In this document: piece after piece, positions 1-9,550 of the stretch
Layout of the letters: each line of letters opens with the position of its first letter
Position numbering within the stretch: position 1 is the stretch's first letter
Source of the DNA: Chlamydiota bacterium
GTDB taxonomy: Bacteria > Chlamydiota > Chlamydiia > Chlamydiales > Waddliaceae
Length of the DNA stretch: 18,478 bases
Direction of reading: 5' to 3'
Assembly (NCBI GenBank): GCA_011065005.1
Contig: JAAKFP010000005.1
Span: forward strand, 1 to 18,478
Program-made: the position numbers and the translations under genes
The notes under the pieces: generated by a model
Databases searched by the model: none
The model's input: the letters and a program-made list of their open reading frames with translations, nothing else
Told to the model about the DNA's origin: nothing

Positions 1-340
1 ATAGTAGCCCAGTGCAAGCGATAGCGCAGCTCTGGGTAAGGTAAAAAAAATAATTGCACCATCGAAGATGGTGCTGGAAAATCAAAAATTTGCAAAATGT
101 TGGTTATCAAGCATTAAAAAAAAACTATCAAATCTTTTTAATGAAAATGTTCTGGAACATTCGGGGATGCATTGGTCAATCAAAGGAGCTGAGCAGCATG
201 AGAATAAAGGGGCATCCACTTACAACTAGATTACCGTGCACCCCCCTAATTTGCAACCTAAAATTTTTTTGAAGTGTTCAGGATTAAAAGGTTACGTCTA
301 GTACAGATGTATAACTAGTAAACTCGGGCTAGATAAAATA
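1..340. other. Left-edge region without a convincing gene; hairpin and short orphan ORF
   Basis: No gene is convincing here. A perfect 8-bp hairpin (gcaccatc, 3-nt loop, gatggtgc) lies at 56-74, and a weaker pairing of cccag with ctggg lies at about 9-36. A 53-codon ORF from an ATG at 68 to a stop at 227-229 includes the peptide EHSGMHWSIKGAEQ. This faintly resembles the C-terminal end of some transposases, so the region could be a decayed insertion-sequence tail. The resemblance is from memory and weak, and the ORF has no clear ribosome binding site. Confidence 0.25.
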
Positions 341-644
341 GTGTTTTCATCGAGGTAAAATTGTCCCGAAATCTCGTCTATTTAGAAGGAGACATGTCCA
401 AAGAAATATTGTCTAATATCTTTCCTGAAATGATTAACAGCCGGAAAAATTTACAGGATGGGTAAGATGGGAAGGATATAAATGGTTGGATGATAGTATT
501 TAAGAATACTAAAGTATCTGCCTCATCAATTTCCTTTATCTTTATCCTACCTATCCTTCCCATCCTGATATTGATGAGTTTGGAATAACCCTGGCTTGGT
601 GAAAGAGGTGAGATTTTTCGGTAATTTTACCTCGGTGAAAACAC
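341..644. repeat. Nested inverted-repeat element (MITE-like), about 304 bp
   Basis: The outer arms at 341-375 and 610-644 are inverted copies of each other. They share gtgttttca, one mismatch, then cgaggtaaaatt, and the outermost atctc of the motif, with a few differences between. Inside them, 454-482 and 541-567 form a second inverted pair (caggatggg... against ...cccatcctg) with small indels. The element could therefore fold into one long interrupted hairpin. No transposase-sized ORF lies inside; a 61-codon ORF on the minus strand (378-563) is just a reading of the palindromic arms. A non-autonomous foldback element is the simplest reading. I did not find a convincing target-site duplication. 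Confidence 0.65.
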
Positions 645-731
645 ATTTCCCCCTGGGAATTTGTAAGAATTATTCTTTTACGATCCCCAATTATTCGGAT
701 GAACCACAATTTTTACGAAAAATATTTCTTA

Positions 732-760
732 TTTAAAATTATCCTAAATTTTTTTATAAT
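732..760 (+). promoter_or_regulatory. Candidate sigma-70-type promoter upstream of the giant ORF
   Basis: A perfect TATAAT lies at 755-760. A TTTAAA hexamer (4/6 to TTGACA) lies at 732-737, giving a 17-nt spacer in a very AT-rich stretch. The start codon at 809 is about 50 bp downstream. In DNA this AT-rich, chance TATAAT matches are common, so this is only a candidate. Confidence 0.35.
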
Positions 761-808
761 ATTATTTTAAAGATTGTAATAATAGAAACTAATCTATAAA
801 CTATTGTC

Positions 809-3800
809 ATGGATATTAGCAATCATCTCAAGAATCTTGACGGGATTATTAAGTGTATAGAGTCCCCTAGAAAGGATCTGGACCGAAGATTTATTCTGAT
901 CAGGATCACCTCTCAAATTTTTGCAAAAATTGCGATTTTCTTCGTTCGCCTCGGATGTAGAATCCGATATGGACACTGGTACAACAACAGAAAAGTCAAA
1001 AAAATCGTGAAACACTTCATTTGGAAGGCAGATCAAAATCTAAAATCGGACGATATCACCCGGAAAATCATCAATATCTCAAACAAACTCGGTTTAGATT
1101 TTGATAAAAAACTCAGCAGCGATAAGAGTCCGGACTTTCAAAGTGTGAAGGAACTTCCCAAAATGAATGCACGTCTCCTATTTCATATTCATGGAGACGA
1201 GTTTGGTGCAAATAATGAAGATCTCGAGGGGTACACGTCCGATGTTACACTGGGCTATTTAAATGCCTTTCTTGAAGGGCGCAAAAAGCAGGATCTTTCA
1301 ATCTATGGCCTAACGGATGAAGACCTTCAAGAAATTGGAGACGCCCACACGCTTATGAAGTCAAAAGATTTTGTGAAAGTCGCCCAAAGTATGCTGAAGA
1401 AGAATAAACGGGTCCTCATGGGAGGTGGTTGGACCGGAAATCCCGGACATGGAATGTATTACGAGATAATCCCTGAAGAGGGTGATAGAGTCACTTTCCG
1501 CATCTTTAACCTTGGGGGAGGCTCGAACTATCACATACATGAGATTGTCGGAAACAAACTTAAAGCAAGCCCTTATTACGATCTGAGAGGGATCAAAAGA
1601 GAAAACATTTTAAATGAAAATGTCCTGAGGGCCATTCATGAACTCCGAACCAAACTATGCTATCCCGATTCTTCTGACAAAACGGAATACAATGAAAAAG
1701 ACATCTACAAAGGGTTAAAGGAGCTTCTCGAACCTGAATCTGTGATGGAAGGAGAGATCGATAGCGCAAAGCTGATGTCGTTTCAGAATGCAGGTGTCTG
1801 TGCATGGAGATCGCTAATGGCATTCTTAGCGACCCGAATGGAGAAAAATCAATACAAACAGTTTGCCGTCGACATCAAGCTGCAAAGTTTGGTGGACAAG
1901 GTCCGAAAAAAACCGAAAGATCATTCCATTCCAATTCAAGAAGAATGGAGGCTCGTCAACAAATCCTATCTTAAACTTTGCCGCAAAATTACCAAAGCCT
2001 ACGAACAGCAAGTGATCGGAAAAAAGTACTTCGTCAAAGCTGAGACAAAGCTACGCCACGTCTCGAATTGGCTTGCAGATAACAAAGAGAGAAGCCTCAA
2101 AGCCCCCAGTGCCGCATTTCCAACAAAGTTGACGTGGTCGAATGTCCAAATGAAAGAAAATGAAATAACAGGCACTCCTTTGCATCAGCAGGTTCAAGAA
2201 AAGGACGATCGGATCAGTATTCAGCCGTGCAGCTATCTTGTCGAGTCTTTAGAAGACGCTTCGATAGAAACCGTAATTCATGAATGTGAAGAGGCCTATA
2301 AAAAGGGAGAATATCATGCGGTTCATTTAGCCATCTTACGTTTTGTTGAGAGACTCCCGACCAACATCGAAGAAGAAAGCAAAGAGCAAGCTGAAAAGCA
2401 CATGGAAAACCTTGGGAAATTATCAAAGATCTTTTTCGATAGTTGTTTTATGGTGCCGCAGTCAGACAACATTCACCCGGAACGGGTGTATGTTCTCAAT
2501 AAATTACTTATGCTTCAAGCAGATCTAGCAGAGTTCATAAACCCATTGATGGAAAATCTTCAATACCCCTCTAGAGCATACTATCAGGAGAAAAATTTCT
2601 TTTGTCAGCTGACCAATGAGCATCAAAATAAAGAATTCCATACTTTCTACAAAAAAATCAGTTCGTCCCCAAAAGACATCTTTTGTTATAGTTTCTATAA
2701 CCACAAAAGCGTAGATGAAAGTTCCTCGATTACCTTTGGTTACTACTGCAACGATAACTTGCTTGGTTTTGCAGAATGTTTAGAGAAAATATTTCCTGAA
2801 ATCCATGAAGAACTTTCCGCATCTGCCGATTATGTCCATCTTGAAAAGCCCCGTCAGAACGCCAGAATTTTTACAAGCGATCACGTTCCCGGCTGGTTCA
2901 AAGCCCTCCGCGATACACATCTTTCTTTACTCTATCTTGATAATGAACCGGTAGGTCGGCCGGCTAATGGATCCAATCAATTTACGTTTTCGTTCAAGCA
3001 TCGTGATGAAAAAGATCACAAGGATAGGCCAATTTGCAAGATCACGTTCTCTCTGATGGAAATCAGTGGAGAAATACTCAATCAATATCCCGAGCAAAAA
3101 AGAGTGCGCACATCTCCAGAATCACGATATGACAGAAACCTCCGGCCGATGTCGTCCTGGAAGCTAGAAAAATTCGTGCATTGGGCATATAGTCAATATT
3201 GTAATAACTTTCCTTTTCGGGGGCTGCATTCGGAGAAAGAACTGCTTGCCGATCATGTAAGTAATCACCGGATTGGATTGTCCGACGAGATCTTTAAGGA
3301 ATTAGGTCATCTATTTCAAGGTGGACGCCTAATCATTGCTGAGTCATTTGAATATTTCTATCGACATCCTGAGAAACTACGCGACCCCGACTACCAGGCA
3401 CTCTTTCAGTTGCTGTTCTTTGCAGAAAATCTATTTATCAAAGAGAGGTCTGAAAAAAACGGAATCAAGGAAAAACTGTCTCATTTCATGAGTCAGCATA
3501 TCGAACAATCACTTGCAGAGAACGAGATACAGGCTGCTGTGTTCCTCTTACGAATGAGTCGTTTGTTTTCTTTCCATACCTGTTCTGAGGCTTTGGAGAC
3601 GTTGCGGCGGATCTTGTCACGAAATGGTTTGGAGCCCGGAGAGAGAAGTGTGGTTTATGCGGAAATTGCCTCGACACTATCGAGAAAGAAAGAACTGAAG
3701 GAAAAAGATCTTGAAGATCTCCTGGTGTCGACCGCCTTCTTACATGAGAATCCGGTTCCGAAGAAGTGGGAATGCCCAGAGACGAATAAAGAGGTGCGCG

Positions 3801-6800
3801 ATGCCTTGCATATCCATAGCTGCAAGATGAAAGAAGCTCTCGCAAAGGATCCTCGACTCGTCAATGTAGTGCTTAAGACACTGCATGAGGGTGCTGCAGA
3901 CAAAGAGTGGAACGTTATCGAGAAAGAGGGCGAGTTCCCCTATTTTGAATCACAAGATGGTAGCGAAGTATACTTTCCCCTTACCGGACAATTAACATCT
4001 AAGCATGCTGAGGTTTATCTTCCCCTTACTATTAGGGAGCACCCCTATTTCAAGGAGATTTTTGACAGCCGAAAAAAAGCAATTTTTCGTGATAACAACA
4101 TCTATGAATTGCAAGATCAATTTGGAAATCAATCATATTGCCAGTTCAAAGAGGGAAAATTAACGATTGAACAGAAGAGAGATGGTGAGTGGTACACGTT
4201 TCTGCCAAGAGAGGTGTTTAGCAACGACAAGGGAAACTCTTTCTTAAAGAGTCGCTATCTGCAACAGAATTTTCACCACTGGCATTCACTTAAAAATCCT
4301 GCGAAAATCGAGATCCTTGATCCAAAGAATGGGAAAAAAAGATATGAGGCCATAGTAAAAGATCGGTATATACAAAGTGTAACTGAGACCGGTTCGAATA
4401 ATCAACTTTCTCTTCCAAGTGGTTTCTTCCAACGTTTTGAAGACTCTTCCTATATTCAGGAGTGGTTCAATGGCACAGATTTGGCCAAGGTCGAGCTTCC
4501 CCGGTTCGGCCTGACATTCGTCCCTGACGGAGACAAGATGTTCTGCCAACAGCTTGAAGGGTATTTTCTGAGTGCAGAGCAGTATGTGCCGACCCTTGGC
4601 TCCTATTCGAACTATTTAGTTCTCGAAAATCAACAGGGGAAGAAGAAGGTTCTGCTTCCACAACAAAGCTTGAAGAGCGATGAAAAGAAAAAAGAATCTC
4701 TCTTGCCATTGTTTCAGGTAGATAGAAAAACTGCTACAGAAGACAACGTCAAGTTTTCCACTCTCGTTTACGATGTAGATGACAATGGGTCTCTGCTTGC
4801 AATGGGACGGGAAGCAAACCTCTACCTCGCATCTATTTTAACCGCGGTGCATGAATACGATGAGGCAGCCAAATACATGAAGAAATTTGGGGTTAAACTG
4901 ACCCCCTACTCAACAGGGGAGTTGGAGGCGCTGCTGACGATTGTGAACATACCAGAGATTACTGGCGACGGTTCAGGTGACGGTTTAGCTTTACAACTGG
5001 ATGCGGCCTATATCATCTTGAAAAATCGGACGGATCATAATCTTCCCATCGGTTCGGATCTTGAATGTTTAATCTTATTGACTTACGACAAGTACTTGAC
5101 ACATTATCACAATGCGACAGCTCTCAAGCTAAAAAAAGAGGAAGAGCTTTTCCTTCTAAAACACTTTCTTCGTCAGGTTTTTGATGTAAAACTCTTTATT
5201 CGTGCAAAAGAGCTCGACCCGGAGTATGCAAAAGGTTATGTCAAACCTGAAAGGGAGGTGATCAAAGAAAAAACGGAAACAGCTCCCAAATTTGCTACAC
5301 TCCTATCGAATGCTACACTTCCTTCTAAAGTCAAAAAGAGGGACTTGATCAATTTTAATCATGTTTTAATCAGCCGCATCAACTTTTCCCTTCAAAAATC
5401 CCCTGTTGCTTTCTATGATTTGGTAAAACATGCATCCCCTCAAGAGAAAAAATGGTTAAAAGACGCCTTCATTCTAGGAAAACATGACCCTGACAGCCAT
5501 TGGAGCGCACTCTTCGAGACAATTCTCGAAAATCCTAACGAATTTCCCGAGCTTCCCTCCTACAAAGTAAAAAAGAAATGGTGGAAACAAATCTTGGAGA
5601 AAGCCGATGAATTGAATACAGGAAAATTGGAGGCCTTGTATCAGGCTTCTGAAGCCAGAAACGAGAGTCACAATTTCACTCCCGAGGGTTTCCGATTGGA
5701 TAGGGAACCGGCACCCATTCCAGAAATCAAACTGGACTATCGTCTCGAAGAAATAGAGCCATTTACCCCTACCTGCTTCACAGAAAAAGTGATCGTCGAG
5801 ACGAATGGGCATGATTTGCAGGAATGGGTGAAGGAGGAAGCAAAAAATCCAACGAATAGCGAACCTCTCTACAAAAAGGAACTGGAACGAATCAATCAGG
5901 ATCTGGACGCCTTTCGTGAAAAGGTGAAGCGAATAGAGTATGAACTGGAAGATATAGGCGCTATCGAGAAGATCCTGAAAGAAGGGATAACTGATCTAAA
6001 ACCTCTGGAGATTGAGCTTTTGGAAATCGCTAATTGTGAGCCAAAAAACCGTTTTGATCTGCTGAACAAGAAACTCAGGCTCCAAGGGAGGAGGGATAGA
6101 GTCATTACTTTGGAGGACCTCTTGATCAGTTTTGCCAAGCAGGAGCCTGAGCTGCTCATTCAATTGAATCCCCTTCTGGATGAAAAAGCGACCAATACCT
6201 TGTATGAAAAAATTGGAAAGTATCTTCTTGTCGCCACACATGAGCAGCAAAGAAGGCGAGCGTTAGCTGCCTTTGAGAAGATAAAGGGAAAAGAAGGGGA
6301 AGAACGACACGATCTTGTGCAACAGCTCGCTGCTGATCTCCTTTCGAAAAGACATTACAATCCTAGAGAATTTCCTGCCTATCTCGTTTTTGAATTCTAC
6401 GGCAACATCCTCATGCGGGAAATGCAAGTGGAGAAGCTGGGATTCTTTTTGAAAAATGGCGAAGTGAATTCTGTGATGGAAATGATCATGGGATCGGGCA
6501 AATCGAAGGTTCTTCTTCCCCTACTTGGACTGCTTCGCGCCGATGGAGAAAAAATTTCGATGCTCATCGTTCCACAAGCACTCTTTGAAAGCGTCTCTTC
6601 GGACACACAGCGGGTTCTATTCGACGCGTTTTCGCAATCTCTTCGCGCGCTTCATTTCGACCGAAATACTGTTTTCACTGTACATTCTCTTCGAATGATT
6701 TTAGATGATCTAAAAAACATTCAAAAAAATAAAGAATGCCTCATTGTCACAAGCAAGAGCATTCAATGTCTGATGTTGAAGTTTATCGAACAAGCTCTCA

Positions 6801-9550
6801 AGAATCGTTCCGAAAAAGAGTTGTCAGAAGAGCTGCGACTCATGCAAGAAATCATGAGCCTCTTATCGAAAAGCGGATACCCCATCATCGACGAAGCAGA
6901 TACCGTCTTGAATGTTCTCCACGAGGTTTGCTTCAGCACGGGTAAAAAGATCAGCCCCGATAGTAACGACATCGCAGTCATCTCTCAAATCTATAAAGTT
7001 CTTTTCACCGACCCTGAAATCCGTGCCTTAGCACGTATTGAGTGCGACCCCCGGCCCATCAAGGAAAGCGATGTCCTCACAACCAAGCTCTACCATGACA
7101 AAATGAAGAGGGTTCTGGCAAGCAAACTGATCGACAGCCTGAAGGAGGCTACCTTTGAATCCAATACATTGACCGAGAAAGTACAACGCTTCTTTAATAA
7201 CTTTGAAGAACGATCGGAGGCGATCGATTACCTCTGCCACATCCCCTCGGGTCAAAAATTCTTCGATCAGCAGGAACCGGAGATCCAAAACATACTGGCC
7301 CTTGCCGGCGAGCAGATCTCCAATCTGCTGTCTCATACACTGACACGTACCTGCGAAGAAAAGTATGGCCTCGATGAAGAAAACTTTGGGGTTGTTGCGA
7401 TCCCTTTTGCCGCGGCGAACACACCGAATCGAGGTTCTCTTTTTGCCAACCATTACATCACGATGAACTACACCTTCCAATACTATATGAAGAAGGGTGT
7501 TTCCAGAGAGGTAATCGTCCAGCAAATGGAACGCCTCCAAGCCGAGGCAATCAAAGAACTCCAAAGGGGTGGTCCCGGAATGACCATTGAAAATACCAAA
7601 GCCTGGAAGCTGTTCCTAAAGCTCCAAGGCGGCCTCGATATTCCTCTCTTTAACATGAAAGAGTGCCATATCGAAAAAATAGTCTCGACAATTAACAGCA
7701 ACGAAGCTCAAATCCGACTCTTCGTCGCCGAAATCATCCTACCACAACTTGACCTCTTCACCCTCAAGCTTAACTGCAATCCACACAATCTAATCGCCTT
7801 TTTCGAAAAAGTCCTTGGCTTTACCGGAACCCTATGGAATAGCTACAGCATGCACAGCAAGCTGACACAGAAACCAGAACCCGGAACAGATGCTAAAACG
7901 CTCAACATCCTCTGGAAGAATAGCCGCAATGAAGTTTATACCATCAAAGAGGGATCGCCCCAAAAGATGATCGAGCAGTTAGAAAAACAGAACATCCCCT
8001 ACAACGTGATCAGCGACGCCGGAGGCTACTTCAAAGAAGGAGGCAACACTGTCATTGCTAAAATGATCAGCAAATCTAAAAAGCTTCCCGTTGTTTTCTA
8101 CAACAGCCAAAACCAGCAAGCGGAAACCGACGGAACAAACGAGATCCTTCTTTCCGAATCGTCTACTCCGATGGAAAACAGAGACACCTTCCTCGATCAA
8201 AGCCACACCACCGGTTCCGACGTCAAGCAGAAACGAGATGCTATTGGCGTAGTGACCGTCGGAAGAAATATGCTCCTCCGCGACCTCCTCCAAAGTGTGT
8301 GGAGGCTGCGCGGTCTTGACAAATCTCAAAGAGTCAAGTTTGTCGTCTCCGAAGAGGTGAAAGCGATCATCTGCCAGGCTCTGAACAAAAAGGCCGACTC
8401 CATCAACTTCGATGATATACTTTGCTTCTGCATCATCAACCAATCCATACAGCAAGGAAAAGATAACTTTAAGGCGCTACGACAAGAACTTATCAGTCTA
8501 CCTCAAGCCCTCCTGTTCGATGTCATGATGAGTGAAAACCGCGAACACCAACTACAAGCCTTTGAGCTACTCCAAAAGGAGTGGATAAAATCGGCTTTCA
8601 AAACGCCCAAAGAACTTTTTGGCAAAATTGCAATCAAAGAAGACTGCGAAAAAGTTCTAACCGAAGAACAAGTTAAGTGTGAAAAATATCTAGAAGAGAT
8701 CTTTGAAAAACTTCCGTTTCTTACAGGAAAAGATAAGATTATGGGGCAGGTCAAAAAAATTGTGGACCGCCTCAAGGAACGTCTCCCTGCTGAAGTCCTG
8801 GTGCCGCTTCGCGACACCGACGACGATCAGACGGTCGAAATTGAACAAGAACAGCAACAAGAAACCGAGACTGAACTCGAAGTAACAGAACATCAAGTAA
8901 ACGAAAAGGTGGAGTTGGGATGTGTTGAAAGATGCCCGGGGCTGACAAAAGTTGATGTCCTTGACGAAGAAGGCCTTTTTACTGGATTCAAGGTAGAGGT
9001 AGAAGGCCCCGACAAGGAATCCACAATAGATTACAAACCGTTTTCTCCCTTAAAACCCTATATAGATTGCACACCGTTTTTTCCCTTAAAACTCTATTTA
9101 GAGCAAGACTCGGAGTTGAAAGAATTTTCTAATTTCTTTGACGGAATCCATCTTACAATCAATGTGCTGGAATGGCCGAAAAAAGATCCAAAAATGGTCG
9201 ATTTAAAACTCTTGGGAGCCCACAGGACTCCATTCCATTTCGTGAGAATGATCGATGACGCTGTCATCCTTTTAAACCAGGATGATGCCTTGCTTCAAGA
9301 ACGAGGTGACCTTATTAACATCTATTACGATCAACTGGATGATCCAAGAATTGCCAAAATCAAATTCCTAAATGGAGAATCCAGTTATTCGAAGGAGGAG
9401 CTTAACTTTTTGAGAGATTGGATTCAGGAAAATGGCAAAGAAAAAATACTCAGATTCTACTGCGAGCACATTCTTGCCGGATTCCCGGAAAAAGCAGCCT
9501 CCTACAGCAACAGCAACCTCCGCAACCTCTTCCAAGAAGTTAAAACATAA
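809..9550 (+). CDS. Giant DUF3638/DUF3645-like P-loop NTPase with a possible N-terminal cysteine-protease module
   Basis: This 2913-aa protein has no signal peptide or clear membrane segment. Residues about 200-345 hold GGGW, GH (H214), FNLGGG (N234), YHIH (H242, H244) and then FQNAGVCAW (Q326, C331). The order His-Asn-Cys could be a circularly permuted papain-type protease; this is inference. Most of residues 350-1850 is unrecognised, with coiled-coil stretches. A helicase-like core follows: Walker A GSGKS (K1898), IIDEAD (D2028, E2029), GFTGT (2337-2341), HTTGSD (2466-2471) and WRLRGL (R2499, R2501). The layout EMIMGSGKS...LRADG and HTxGxD...RLRxL matches what I remember of large eukaryotic proteins with Pfam DUF3638/DUF3645 domains, whose function is poorly known. 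A Gln/Glu-rich linker lies near 2675-2705. The start has no clear Shine-Dalgarno, but no better start is visible. The 3' end overlaps convergent rodA by 11 bp. A host-directed role is plausible but unproven. Confidence 0.85.
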   Translation: MDISNHLKNLDGIIKCIESPRKDLDRRFILIRITSQIFAKIAIFFVRLGCRIRYGHWYNNRKVKKIVKHFIWKADQNLKSDDITRKIINISNKLGLDFDKKLSSDKSPDFQSVKELPKMNARLLFHIHGDEFGANNEDLEGYTSDVTLGYLNAFLEGRKKQDLSIYGLTDEDLQEIGDAHTLMKSKDFVKVAQSMLKKNKRVLMGGGWTGNPGHGMYYEIIPEEGDRVTFRIFNLGGGSNYHIHEIVGNKLKASPYYDLRGIKRENILNENVLRAIHELRTKLCYPDSSDKTEYNEKDIYKGLKELLEPESVMEGEIDSAKLMSFQNAGVCAWRSLMAFLATRMEKNQYKQFAVDIKLQSLVDKVRKKPKDHSIPIQEEWRLVNKSYLKLCRKITKAYEQQVIGKKYFVKAETKLRHVSNWLADNKERSLKAPSAAFPTKLTWSNVQMKENEITGTPLHQQVQEKDDRISIQPCSYLVESLEDASIETVIHECEEAYKKGEYHAVHLAILRFVERLPTNIEEESKEQAEKHMENLGKLSKIFFDSCFMVPQSDNIHPERVYVLNKLLMLQADLAEFINPLMENLQYPSRAYYQEKNFFCQLTNEHQNKEFHTFYKKISSSPKDIFCYSFYNHKSVDESSSITFGYYCNDNLLGFAECLEKIFPEIHEELSASADYVHLEKPRQNARIFTSDHVPGWFKALRDTHLSLLYLDNEPVGRPANGSNQFTFSFKHRDEKDHKDRPICKITFSLMEISGEILNQYPEQKRVRTSPESRYDRNLRPMSSWKLEKFVHWAYSQYCNNFPFRGLHSEKELLADHVSNHRIGLSDEIFKELGHLFQGGRLIIAESFEYFYRHPEKLRDPDYQALFQLLFFAENLFIKERSEKNGIKEKLSHFMSQHIEQSLAENEIQAAVFLLRMSRLFSFHTCSEALETLRRILSRNGLEPGERSVVYAEIASTLSRKKELKEKDLEDLLVSTAFLHENPVPKKWECPETNKEVRDALHIHSCKMKEALAKDPRLVNVVLKTLHEGAADKEWNVIEKEGEFPYFESQDGSEVYFPLTGQLTSKHAEVYLPLTIREHPYFKEIFDSRKKAIFRDNNIYELQDQFGNQSYCQFKEGKLTIEQKRDGEWYTFLPREVFSNDKGNSFLKSRYLQQNFHHWHSLKNPAKIEILDPKNGKKRYEAIVKDRYIQSVTETGSNNQLSLPSGFFQRFEDSSYIQEWFNGTDLAKVELPRFGLTFVPDGDKMFCQQLEGYFLSAEQYVPTLGSYSNYLVLENQQGKKKVLLPQQSLKSDEKKKESLLPLFQVDRKTATEDNVKFSTLVYDVDDNGSLLAMGREANLYLASILTAVHEYDEAAKYMKKFGVKLTPYSTGELEALLTIVNIPEITGDGSGDGLALQLDAAYIILKNRTDHNLPIGSDLECLILLTYDKYLTHYHNATALKLKKEEELFLLKHFLRQVFDVKLFIRAKELDPEYAKGYVKPEREVIKEKTETAPKFATLLSNATLPSKVKKRDLINFNHVLISRINFSLQKSPVAFYDLVKHASPQEKKWLKDAFILGKHDPDSHWSALFETILENPNEFPELPSYKVKKKWWKQILEKADELNTGKLEALYQASEARNESHNFTPEGFRLDREPAPIPEIKLDYRLEEIEPFTPTCFTEKVIVETNGHDLQEWVKEEAKNPTNSEPLYKKELERINQDLDAFREKVKRIEYELEDIGAIEKILKEGITDLKPLEIELLEIANCEPKNRFDLLNKKLRLQGRRDRVITLEDLLISFAKQEPELLIQLNPLLDEKATNTLYEKIGKYLLVATHEQQRRRALAAFEKIKGKEGEERHDLVQQLAADLLSKRHYNPREFPAYLVFEFYGNILMREMQVEKLGFFLKNGEVNSVMEMIMGSGKSKVLLPLLGLLRADGEKISMLIVPQALFESVSSDTQRVLFDAFSQSLRALHFDRNTVFTVHSLRMILDDLKNIQKNKECLIVTSKSIQCLMLKFIEQALKNRSEKELSEELRLMQEIMSLLSKSGYPIIDEADTVLNVLHEVCFSTGKKISPDSNDIAVISQIYKVLFTDPEIRALARIECDPRPIKESDVLTTKLYHDKMKRVLASKLIDSLKEATFESNTLTEKVQRFFNNFEERSEAIDYLCHIPSGQKFFDQQEPEIQNILALAGEQISNLLSHTLTRTCEEKYGLDEENFGVVAIPFAAANTPNRGSLFANHYITMNYTFQYYMKKGVSREVIVQQMERLQAEAIKELQRGGPGMTIENTKAWKLFLKLQGGLDIPLFNMKECHIEKIVSTINSNEAQIRLFVAEIILPQLDLFTLKLNCNPHNLIAFFEKVLGFTGTLWNSYSMHSKLTQKPEPGTDAKTLNILWKNSRNEVYTIKEGSPQKMIEQLEKQNIPYNVISDAGGYFKEGGNTVIAKMISKSKKLPVVFYNSQNQQAETDGTNEILLSESSTPMENRDTFLDQSHTTGSDVKQKRDAIGVVTVGRNMLLRDLLQSVWRLRGLDKSQRVKFVVSEEVKAIICQALNKKADSINFDDILCFCIINQSIQQGKDNFKALRQELISLPQALLFDVMMSENREHQLQAFELLQKEWIKSAFKTPKELFGKIAIKEDCEKVLTEEQVKCEKYLEEIFEKLPFLTGKDKIMGQVKKIVDRLKERLPAEVLVPLRDTDDDQTVEIEQEQQQETETELEVTEHQVNEKVELGCVERCPGLTKVDVLDEEGLFTGFKVEVEGPDKESTIDYKPFSPLKPYIDCTPFFPLKLYLEQDSELKEFSNFFDGIHLTINVLEWPKKDPKMVDLKLLGAHRTPFHFVRMIDDAVILLNQDDALLQERGDLINIYYDQLDDPRIAKIKFLNGESSYSKEELNFLRDWIQENGKEKILRFYCEHILAGFPEKAASYSNSNLRNLFQEVKT
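9026..9097 (+). repeat. In-frame 36-bp tandem duplication within the giant ORF
   Basis: Two adjacent 36-nt units (9026-9061 and 9062-9097) differ at only 4 positions. They encode IDYKPFSPLKPY and IDCTPFFPLKLY, residues 2740-2751 and 2752-2763. Because the unit is a multiple of three, the frame is kept. The duplication looks fairly recent and lies between the Gln/Glu-rich linker and the C-terminal domain. Confidence 0.85.

Noticed and set aside
378..563. 61-codon minus-strand ORF in the left spacer
   Set aside because: It is a reading through the palindromic arms of the nested repeat element; its Ile/Arg-Gly repeats come from the repeat itself.
3486..3845. 119-codon minus-strand ORF inside the giant gene
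   Set aside because: Low-complexity Ser/Arg-rich translation typical of an antisense shadow.
7028..7564. 178-codon ORF on the minus strand inside the giant gene
   Set aside because: It lies fully opposite the P-loop region of a continuous, motif-bearing ORF, and its translation shows no recognisable domain.
7979..8455. 158-codon minus-strand ORF inside the giant gene
   Set aside because: It is antisense to the conserved GFTGT-HTTGSD-WRLRGL segment, with no ribosome binding site or family motif.
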